64,000 nucleotides of DNA from Pieris napi (lineage: Eukaryota; Arthropoda; Insecta; Lepidoptera; Pieridae), in NCBI RefSeq assembly GCF_905475465.1, contig NC_062256.1, forward strand, positions 1,931,662-1,995,661, written 5' to 3'. Positions 44,284 to 56,200 of the stretch are shown here, piece by piece. Position 1 is the stretch's first letter, and the number at the start of each line of letters is the position of its first letter. The position numbers and the translations under genes were made by a program. The notes beneath the pieces were generated by a model. The model searched no databases. It was not told where the DNA came from and saw only the letters and a program-made list of their open reading frames with translations.

Positions 44284-47200
44284 TTACGTTTTAATCTTCA
44301 TTCGTCGTTGGTTTACAAAACAGTCTATACCATAAACACTATTAATTTTTATTATATCGTATTTTGATAGTAGATGCTCATGTTGGCCTAACGATTTCAT
44401 TATGCTTCCGTCTGGATCCTGGAAAATTAAAAAAAAAATACATTAATATTTTTTTTATCAAAACTATATATTTTATATTAAAGATAGATTTAACTGAATT
44501 AATTTTTAAATTAATTAATTATCGACTGATTTAAGGTTTAAGGAGGTTTTGTGCATTTTGGTTTAGCGAGGGTTAAAATTAAACATCGGTTTACGTCGCC
44601 GTCATTTTTTTTATAATTAAGTATACATATATCTCTATATATATAAAATTCTCTAGTAGTAGTAGTCTCTAGGCTAGTATCTTTCAAATCCCTAAGTGAT
44701 AAGGGATGTCGACCCCTAAACATTTTTTTTACTTGTTAGACAATTTTTTTTGTTTTTATTTTTTTATGATCCATCATACATAAATACATACAACCCTTAA
44801 TTTTCACCCCTCTACGATCGACCCCAATTTTTTATTTGTTATTATTATTATTATTATTAAGCCTATATTGCTGACACCTAGTATAATATACTAGCGACCC
44901 GCCCCGGCTTCGCACGGATGCAATGCTGATACTAAATTCAAAGTGCTATAGAGTATAGGGAGAACCGCGGCCTCCGACGCGCTGCGTCCCGCAATTATTA
45001 AATTTGTAATATCATAGAAAATATTCATTTAAATCATATGCTGTAAAGGGCCATATAAATCTATATTAAATCAACAATTTATTTAAGCTATTTAATTGGA
45101 TAAGGATTTATGCTGTATTGGTTATAATCGCTTCGAAAATTAGCCATTATTTGTCGTAAAAAGTAAATGACAAAAAAAAGTTATTGCGGGTTATCCATAA
45201 GAGATAGACATATACCCTCACGGACTTTCCTGTAGACCTTTTCAATGTGTACAATACTTAGTACATTATTTTGATAAAACTCGTAGGGTTCAGCCTGCGT
45301 TTGCAATGTAAGCGGAAAAAATTTAATTATTTACGACATCACATTAGAAACCTCAAAAATAACAGTACTTCTCCACTATTTAATGGATGTTATTATACAT
45401 ATAAACCTTCCTCTTGAATCATTATATCTATTAAAAAAAACCGCATCAAAATCCGTTGCGTAGTTTCAAAGATTTAAGCATACAAAGGGACATAGGGACA
45501 GAGAAAGCGACTTTGTTTTATACTATGTAGTGATTAACTCTAATACATCTATGACCCGTTTTTGGTGATCAGCGTATCCTGTGACACATGGGCCTCATCT
45601 AGCTGCTACCATTCTTTTCTGATGTAAGCTCTTCTTGTCCAAGTTGTGCCTCCTATTCTCTTTATATCGTCTGCTCCTCTCTTATGATATTGTAAGAAGG
45701 GTATGGCTGTTCGAAGATGTTACTGAGAAAGCCATACCCTTCTTTAAAAAAAACAGTCGCGCTGCAACCTCTAGTTCTGGGCCTCAGAGAGTGTATCTGC
45801 TTGGTGAACATTTTTTGCACGGCCGAGGACCGAACCTACGACCTCAGGGATGGGAGTCGCACGCTGAAGCCACTAGGCCAAGACTGTATTGTCTACACGC
45901 CATTCTTACCTTATCTTTAAAAGTAGCGACAGAAGATATTCCTCTCTTTCCAAGCCTCCTCCAGAACTGCCAAGCGGGGTGTGTTGCACTTTCATAGTCG
46001 TATGGCAATGGTAGCGTAGCGTCAGAACGGATCTTTTCAAAATGATGCAGTTTATCTGGAGAACATTATTTTTCTTTATTATTAATTTACTTGGTAATTA
46101 GCTATATAGTCAATATTTTAGTTTTTTCTACAAAGTAAAATAAATTTTTTGAAAAGATTTTTATCTTGTTACGCCAAAGAAGTATAACTTCTAATGCGTG
46201 TATATATAAGTACACACACGTTTTTTTATATATATGTGTCTATATAATTATGTGTATTCGCTACTGGGGCGGTTACAAACCACAGGGCTTTTAGATAAAA
46301 AAATGTCTCTTACCTGCACGTATATGTCTATTATGAACACGTATATGTTCGTCTCTGTCGTGACGTGATATTTCGAAGTAGAATCCAAGCATGGCCATAA
46401 CCATCATGGCGGCATATTGCCTATGTTGCCCGCCCTCAAATAATTCTAGTGCGCCGAATACCTAGAGGATATAATTGTAATTAATGCAACCGCAACTTGC
46501 AAACCCTAGGTATATTTTATATGGACAATATCATAGACATCTTACAACCTGTAAGATTTCTATGATCGTGGTGTTGCCATTCTAATGAAACAAATGACAT
46601 CGTGTTCTTTTATTTCATAATCTCTGACATATATCAAAATTACCTCTACGAAATAGAAAAAATAATAAGGCCTTGGACACGACAAACGAGTAGACGGGTA
46701 AATGAATAAAGTGCTAACTTCCGAACCTGGTAACCCGTAATGCTTTGGGTATAGCGGTTGCAGCAGGGTGGGGCTAGCCTTTGAGCTTGTAACGACACTT
46801 CTGCGCTTATGATGACGTCACATCTTAAAATGCCCTAACGAAGTTATTCCTCTTTAGAATATATACAACTTCTCGACTTTAACCATGTCCAGTCACTTAC
46901 CAGACTGGTCAAAGATCCCTTTAGGTTGGAGGAACAGTACACCTTCCTTCCATTTGATGTCGATATATACTTTGTAATATAAATTACTAGCTGACCCGGC
47001 AAACGTTGTTTTGACATGTATATTATTTCTAGGAAACATTTTTTTAGTTTAATAAAATAACTATAAATAATAAAAAATAGGGGTTGATCGTAGAGGGGTG
47101 AAAATTATGGGTTGTATGTATTTTTATATGATGTATCATAAAAAATAAAAACTAAAAGTTTTGTCGAAAAAATATAAATTTTTTTTGAGGTAGACACCCC

Positions 47201-50200
47201 TTATAACCTAGCGGTTCGAAAGTTAAATAGTAGACGATTCTCAGAATTACTAAATATGCAAAAAAAATTCATAAGAATCGGTCGAGCCATTTCGGAGGAG
47301 TATGGGAACGAACATTGTAACACGAGAATTTTATATATCAGAAAATTGATTCATAATGGTACTTATCAGCGTGAGTAAAAAATTCTAAATTTACATTGCC
47401 AGTTCTCAAATCAAGAGCGTAGCACGAGTACTGGCAATAATCTCGCCTTGAATCGCAAGTTTGTGACAAAATATAGATACAACACATCTCAATTATAAGA
47501 AAGAAACATTTAGTTATCTTCTTCATCAGCAAAAGGATCGTGAAATAGGTACACGGACTTATATTACTCAGAGATTAAACTACATTTTTAGGATTGGATG
47601 TATTTGTGTGTGGTAAATAAATTGACCTCTATAGACACACACAGCAATCGCACTAACACCTTTTCGGTCTGAGCTTCAGATTTCTGTATCTGTTTCTCTA
47701 ACAGGCAAGTATCTTGCTTCACAATACAAACGAGTGTTAAATGCACACATAGAAAGTTCATTGGTGCACAGCAGGGGATCGAACCTTGACCTCAGGGTAG
47801 ATTCCCACCTAATGTACGAAGTTACCCCCCTCCACAACATTAGGTGCCGAGGAACTAATTGGAAATACACTTAGGATCTGTTTCACATTGTACGGATAAG
47901 TTCTACATAAGTTCCAAATTAGCTATTTATTACTTATTGGTAGGATAAACACTATTGTTGCGTTTCACGACTGTCAGATAACGCTATTCGTCATATAAAG
48001 TCCATCATAAGCTATGAGTCCGATGAATGTCAAATAGCACAATTTATCTTCCAAATAATTTATGTGTTGCATAGCTATTTGGTACTTCATCCATACATGT
48101 GAACAGACCCTTACTGAGGTATTCTGGTGATTAAAAATAAAACACTGTATCGTTTCTTAATATATTTAAACTTAATATAATCACAAAATGAGGTAGGATA
48201 AAAAAAAGTACTAAAGTTATTTTTCAAAGTTTTCTAGATGTCCCATGACCCATATGGGATTATGGGGTGAATGTAGTCCTTGATTAAACCTGAAAATATT
48301 CGATATTGTTAAACATGCACTCTCTTTTTAGTCACAGTATAAGCAAGTATGGCAGAAAGGGACGAAAAAGTTATTTAGTTAGTGAGATTTTGTATCTATG
48401 CAAAATGAAAATGAAGATCTTACAGCAAAAATATACTATATAAAAACTTACCTTCTAGAAAACTGGTGATCTGAAATTCTAGAACTAATCTTAAATTTAA
48501 ATTCTTGTTACACTGCGTATTTTCCATCATAGTATTTTCCTGAAAAAAAAGATAGTCTTACCGCTAAGTATTACAAAATATATATTTATATACATTACAT
48601 TAATTATTGATTACGTGTAACAGTTTTGACATTAGTGCTTCTTTCATTTCTAGTTCTCCTCAATTTCTACTAACGCAAAATCCAAAATCCAGTTTTCTAA
48701 GTATGTAATTGTTATATTTACAATACATAAGCATTACGAACTTTATATACTAAATGTAAATACCTACAGAAAAAATCATACTTTATCTCAAATGTCAGTT
48801 GTACTGACAATTCCAATCTTAATATATATAAATTACGTGTTACGTTGTTTGTCCGCTATGGACTCCTAAACGACAGAACCGATTTCAATCAAATTTGCAT
48901 ACCGTGTGCAGTTTGATCTAACTTAAAGGATAAGATAGCTTACATCTCAATTTATACCCGCAATATTATTTTATTGCAAAATATTGGTTTATTATTTGAT
49001 AGTCACAATTCTAACAGATGGCGCTGTGTTGAAAGTAGCAACGTTTCAAATAAGCTACAATTTAATGGCATTACCACCAAACAAAACTTGCTTTGACAAT
49101 ACTACCTACTTAAAAAGCCCATCATAAATTATATATTCATACGTCATATTATTAATTAAATATAATGTATTATGTAATACAAGTTTTGTACAACCAAAGT
49201 TCTAGCTTGACTTTAAACTTTTCGATTTGTTTTTAACTCCGGAAAAAGATTGATTATAAATTTGAATGTGCACCGTTAAACGGGTGAACCGATTTGGATG
49301 CATTTATTTATATTTAATATTGACGTCTTACCTATAAAAATATATTATAACAAGGGCTTTTCATCAATAAAAAATACTATTTAATATTAAATGTTTGATG
49401 TTATCTTTTTAATAATTTCATTGTAAAAAAGTTTCATGGATTGGTAATATTTTTTTTTTAAACTCACCTAAACCTAATCAACCTCCGTGATTGTTGTTGC
49501 ATCGTTCATGTTCTCACTTCTCTGTCTTTTAGCACGATGCCTCCATCTCTGATTCAATTTACTTATGGTAGCAGACCAACGACGTAGCAATTCCGACATC
49601 TTTCTCTCATACTCCTCCCGAAAACAGTCCATGTTCTCTTCTACCCAGGCGATGGCGTCTTTGCATTCCCCAATCAAAGATGCACACTCGTTGCTACTCA
49701 GACTCTCCAAGCTGTCAACCACAGTCTGCTTTACCCCATAAATATAAGTCTCTAACTGATTTCTGACCTCTAATCTTATTTTATTCTCGATATCTTCTTC
49801 TCGAAACTTCTCAGCATCAGCGATCATTCTCCTTACGTCACTTTTACTTAAACGATGCGTATTTTCTATCGTGATAGTCTCACAATTGCCTGTGCTTTTA
49901 TCACGTGCTGAAACTTTTAAAATGCCATTTGCATCTATGTCGAAAACTACATCGATTTTGGCAACTCCCCTCGGTGCTGGCGGAATGTTGTTCAGCTCAA
50001 ATACACCTAATAAAAGATTGTCTTTTGTTAGTGTTCTTTCGCCCTCGAACACTTCTATAGTCATACAATTCTGGTAGTCTTCCAAAGTGGTGATTTCTTT
50101 GACTTTACGGCAAGGTATTGGCGTGTTACGTTCTATTACTTTGAACATCATGCCCCTAGATGTTTCAACACCTAATGATAATGGCACAACATCGACTAGA

Positions 50201-53200
50201 AGCAAGTCATTTATTTTATGTCCAGACAGGATTGCTGCTTGAATGGCAGCACCACACGCGATCGCCTCTTCTGGGTTGATAGAACTAGTTAGGTCTTTAT
50301 TGAAAAACTCCTTCAAGAGATCTTTTATCTTTGGTATTCGAGTACTTCCTCCAACCAGTACAATGTCATGGATGTGGCTTTTTGACATGCGAGCATCTTT
50401 CAGGGCTTTATCTATTGGTTTGATTGTATCTTCAAAGAGATCAGAGCATAGGTCTTCAAATAACACCCTTGAAATGAGTTTATGGTAATCAATGCGGTCG
50501 TATAAAGATTCTATGTGCACCGTAGCCTCAGCAGCTGAGGTCAAACTTAATTTGACTTTCTCAGCCGCAGATTTTAAACGTTTCAAGCACTTGCCGTATC
50601 TAAGCACCTCTTTGCCGTAGCGCTTTTTGAAGTCCTCGGCGAAATACGCTACCAATCTATTATCAAAGTCTTCTCCACCGAGCCGCGAATTTCCAGCTGT
50701 CGCCTTGACTTCATAAACAGAATCACTTATATTTATAATAGAAACGTCAAAAGTGCCACCGCCTAAATCGTAAATCAAAACATTTCGTTCACCGCTAAAT
50801 TTCTTATCATAACCAAACGCGAGCGCGGCGGCGGTCGGTTCATTAATAATTCTAATAACTTCTAAGCCAGCTATACTCCCAGCTAATCTAGTCGCCTGCC
50901 GTTGAGCATCTGTAAAATAAGCTGGCACAGTTATCACGGCCTTGTCGACATTCTTACCTAGATACGCCTCGGCAACCTCCTTCATCCTGAAAAGTAGCAT
51001 AGAACTAATTTCTTCAGGTGAAAACGACCGCATTTTGCCCCTATACTCGACTAGGATCTTTGGCTTACCATTTTCGTTGATCACTTTGAAGGGGTAGTGC
51101 CGTAGGTCCATTTGAAGACCCATATCTTCGTATCTACGTCCGATGAGGCGTTTAGCGGCAAAAACAGTGTTTTTTGGATTGACAGCGGCCTGGTTTTTCG
51201 CAGCTTGGCCGATTAGACGCTCGCGTTGTGTGAACGCAACGCATGATGGTGTTGTTCGGTTGCCGTGTTCATTCACAATCACTTTCACATTGTTATTTTG
51301 CCACACTGCCACACACGAATACGTAGTTCCTAAGTCAATACCCACTACCACCATTTTTCTACTATAAAGCACCGATTTGAAAATCGAACACTAAAGCTGA
51401 TGTCAAGTTTAGCGCGCGCTTATATACTACGAATGAAATGCAGAGATTTCTAGAACCGTATCGACCAATCAGGAGCCTGTATAAGCCGAATGTGCCAGAA
51501 CTGGGTTGCTAGCTTAAGGAATTAAAATTACCTTGACGTATGCAATATGGTTTCATATATATATTATATGCTTCGAATGTAATAATAGAAACAATTTTAT
51601 TTGGTTTTTTCTTACTTTACAGACATGAATTGATAATATGGCAAATGTCTTAGTTTCTGTATATTTGTCTGTGACATATGTTTTACGACATTTTTATACT
51701 GTCTAAGTTTATCACAATCGTAGAATTGTTGGAAACGACAAACTAATTATAAGTAAACTTTTATACACTAATGATATTAATATTGAAAGTGTTCCCAAAA
51801 ACGGGGTAAATGTTCTATGCCTGGCAACCCTAAATCTGTAGCAGGTATAACAATATCTCACATAGCCAATAGACGGACGTAACTATTCTCTGTCTCTGTT
51901 TTACTAATAAATATTTATAATGTTGTCTCTGTTTACCGAGTTTAAAAGGCGCCAATTTGAATTGAATAACAATATTATTTATGAAATCAACCCGAATTAC
52001 AGTTATTTATACATCTTAGAAATATATAATTGCACATAATTTTTTGGTTGGTGGACAATTTTATTTAATTGATTTTACTTTGCGCTGATAATTTTCGAAA
52101 TTTTCGCAACAAAACATACAGTAGAATTCATATACAACGACTAAACCGGTTTTAACGACTATAATGTTTACTCAAGTTAGGTACTGAGAAAATATAACCG
52201 TTTAGTGCAACTCCAGTTTAAGCGACCAAGACCATTAATTATTATGATAATACGTCCGGTAAGTTGAATCAAATTTTATATGAATCTCTAGATCTCTAAT
52301 CATAGTAATCAGCTGTTGTATTGACCGCCATCTTGTTTTATATTATTTAACACGCTGGCTTTCGGTCAGGCAGTTTTCGACGCTGCTTTGACGAATATCG
52401 ATCTTTGATTAAATGTCTCGAGATTCAATTAACTCTCTGATTTAACTACTTTACTGCGACACATACACAACCGACGCACCAATACCACCAACTCTCTCTC
52501 TGAAGGCCGCGGAAACGCTCAATGTGTTTGTTCAGTCTTACTTCGATGATGATCTTATAAAACCAATGATATTACGAATTCACAATACTGTACGAAGTTC
52601 TTACTACCGAACTAAAGTTTGTCAAAAACAGAGCTTTTCATGTAGTGCGTGTGTATGTAATTTATCTCTTTGTACTTTGTACAGTACATTATGTGCCTAT
52701 GTTTCTAATTTGTAATGTGTAAGAACTATTAAAATAAAGTATATGTGATTATATATTCTACAAAATGATTTATTTACCTAAATAGGAAAATCAAATTTTC
52801 GCAATTATACATACATATTTATTCGTAAGTGTATATGTGCTTAAGAAATAATCCTGCTGTTTTGTACGTCATGCGGTTAGTGCGACATAGTATCGCCGTT
52901 CCCTTGAATATCGTTATATCTGGATTCTACTGTATATCATTCAAAAATTCTTCATAAAAAATTATTATGCGTCGTTGACGTTCACCAAAAACATTTTTGT
53001 AAAGACATTTTTATACATTTAAATATTTAAAACTACTACTACTGATTTATTTGGATTTTGTATAATTAAGTAATCTAAATATTAGGCTAGTACAAAAAAA
53101 TCGCATGATAATTAACAACAGTAAAATTGTATTTTAAAAGTTTTCAATCGAGTTGAAGAATTTAAAATCAGGGTCAGTGGCCTCGTATAGGTAGGATTTC

Positions 53201-56200
53201 AAAATGTCCGCTCTATCGAGAAATTAATGCCTTTTAGAGATATCTCTACACATATCCATAGATTATGGACCTCCTTTGATGTGAATTTCTTTTTCTACTC
53301 TATTCTCTTCTTTGTTAATGGATGCTGAAGGCGAAATGTGGATTATGGAGAAAAATTTAACGCGCCTACGTCCAAAGATGAACCAAAAATAATACAATAT
53401 ACCAACTATATTGCAATATAAAGATTTATTCTGTGACCGAAACGAGTTACTATAAAGTATAAATGTATTGAAACCATTTAATATGCTAATTATTATGCAT
53501 TAAAATTTATACAGACACATTTTTGTATCTCAAATAAATAAATACAATAAAGTTAAAGGAGATTGATATATGGCGTAAAAAATCAGTGGCGCTACAACCT
53601 TTATAGGTTGGCCTCAGAATTATTTATCTGTTTCATGATCATTTGTCAGTGTAATAGGCAAGTAGATAATAATCAGCCTCTAGTATCAGAATACGCTGTC
53701 GACTTTTTGGTTCTAAAGCAAGCCGGTTTCCTTACGATGCTTCACCGTCCGAGCGAATGTTAAATGTGCACATAGAAAGAAAGTCCATTAGTGCACAGCT
53801 GGGGATCGAACCACCGACCTCAGGGATGAGAGTCGCACGCTGAAGCCACTCGCCCAACACCGCTCTTACATATGACGTATTAATTGGATATATTAAATTC
53901 GATTCCCAGTAATTATTACCCAAAAGTGTGATCACGTTCGGGTCTTTATAAAATAATTTATATCAAAAAAGTTAAAGAATACGTTTGTATTTAATGCCCT
54001 TGCAACCCTTTCGGGTGGGTTGCCGGCCCTTATATAGTTTAATGTATGCTAATACTACACATTTTAATAATCCGCTTTGGGTATAACCGACTCTATTTAA
54101 AATCTGAAAAATCGACTGCACTGGCCCAAGAGATAGTAAACCCGACGCGAAATTCTCAAATCAAACGATAATGCTTTAATTACCTGTCTCCCACCAACTC
54201 TGCCTGTGACGTAATCAGGACTTGTGTCCAGCACCAAGTAATCATGGAACTGATCCTCATCAGAAATCTCCTCCAAGCGAACGCATGTCTCCTTCATCAA
54301 TATTCTATTTACTTCTTCTAGACGAGACCTAACATCTTCCGTGTTATCTGGAAATAGATTTAATGACGGCTTATTGGTCTAGTGGTTAGTACCCCTGACT
54401 GCGAATCCATGGGTCCCGGGTTCGATCCCCGGCTGAGTCAAACATCGATGTGATGAGCATTTGGTGTTGTGCTTAGGTCTTGGGTGTTTAAATATGTATT
54501 TATATGTCTATCTATCTATAATATGTATGTATATCCGTTGCCTAGTACCCATAACACAAGCTTCACCAGCTTAGCATGGGACTAAGTCAATTGGTGTGAA
54601 TTGCCAAAAAAAAAAAAAAAACTGGAGTTTGCGTCAGCAAGATTTTGTGTTTAGATGTGAAATATGAATTTAAACCATTTTTAACTTCAACTGTCAAAAG
54701 CATTGACCAATATTTATGTTCAAGCATCCGTGTAATATATAAAATTCTCGTGTCACATGTTCGTTCCCATACTCCTCCGAAACGGCTGGACCGATTCTTA
54801 TGAAATTTTTGATTTTCAGTAAGTCTGAGAATTGGCTACTATCTTTCAAACCCCTTAATGTTAAGGGTGGTCCACCCCTAAATTTTTATTATTTAGATAT
54901 TTTTTTTGTTTTAATTTATTATGATACAACATACATACAACCCTTAATTTTAACCCCTCTACGATCAACCCCTATTTTTTAATTAAAATCTTATGACTTG
55001 AACTCTGGAGTTTATATAGAGAAAAATTCACAAAAAAAAAACAAAAAAGTTTTCATTCCAGAAAACCGAACAGTCTCTGGGGTAGTATAGCAAAATTTTA
55101 CATGTTAGTATATACTAAAAAGGTAGGCTAAGTAAATTTACATTAAGGAGATACGAAGTTCGCGGGGACAGCTCGTACACATATATATATATATATGAAA
55201 ACTATTGATTGAAAAAAACATACATTTTCCATTATCCGTTATGATATATCTCACGACATTCTCCTGCCATTTCCTCTCGTTATAGAACTCTTTGTTTTGC
55301 GCTGACAGCTTGACCCTTGGAATTTTCTTTCTCTTTTCTTTTCTAGGACTGGAATATCGGAACAATGTTACATAGGAAGAAAAAAAACTTTATATATTGG
55401 ACATTTAGGCCATGTTCAGATGGCAAAAACTTGACGCGCGTTTTCAAATCGCGCGACTAGACATTGTGGTATTTTCATACAACTGTTCACATGAGCGCGC
55501 GTTAACGTGCGTTAACGTGCGTCAACGCGGCGCTCAGAGAAAAAGTCTCTAGACGCAGGTGATCGCGCGTTGACGCGCGCTTTGATATTAATGTAATGTC
55601 CGTTTGCTGTTCAGATGAGCGCGCGCTTTCATCGCGATCTCGTGTAATTTTGTTAATTTTCGTAATTATATTTTGTTCTCGCAGTTAAAATGAGTAAAAT
55701 TGAAGATATTGACATCGACTTACTAATCGATGAAGTAGAAAAAAGGCCAGCAAGTTGGAACAAAAATTGGATGAACCCAATGTGTACGTTTTCTTTTTCT
55801 ATATTTTTCTTTATAATAAAACCACAAAATAATAGCCTCTTCCACGTCCATTTTCTACGTTCTACTGAACTAGACTGACGAGTAGTCTCGCAACGCGCGT
55901 TAGCGCTCATCATCTGAACGCTCTTCAAATTTGATCACGCGTTGACGCGCGTTAACGCGCGTTACATGTGAACATAGCCTTATGATGATGAATTCATTGG
56001 GTAAAACAGTGCAATTAAGACTCAATAATTAAGACACTACAGACAGCTTAAATGGCGTTGGACCGGACATATGTTGAGAGAAAGTACAGAAAAATGGACA
56101 AGGATAGTAACTGAGTGGTATCCAAGAGATACCAGAAGAAAAAGAGGTAGGCAAACGAAAAGATGAGAAGACGACTTCAACAAAGAAGGTATGGACTCGT

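Noticed and set aside
45635..45997. 120-codon plus ORF
   Set aside because: Runs through a SINE and antisense over an astacin-like exon; no independent support.
47338..47532. Minus frame with a Cys-rich stretch as an astacin exon
   Set aside because: Matches the interspersed repeat seen at 18305 and 60115, and phases already join 54184 to 46461 directly.
49871..51367. Several plus-strand ORFs across Hsp70
   Set aside because: Antisense shadows of a strongly coding frame; no splice or start signals.
51355..51372. Six extra N-terminal codons on Hsp70
   Set aside because: The extension starts at GTG, not ATG. The family starts at the MVVVGIDLG methionine, which has a strong initiation context.
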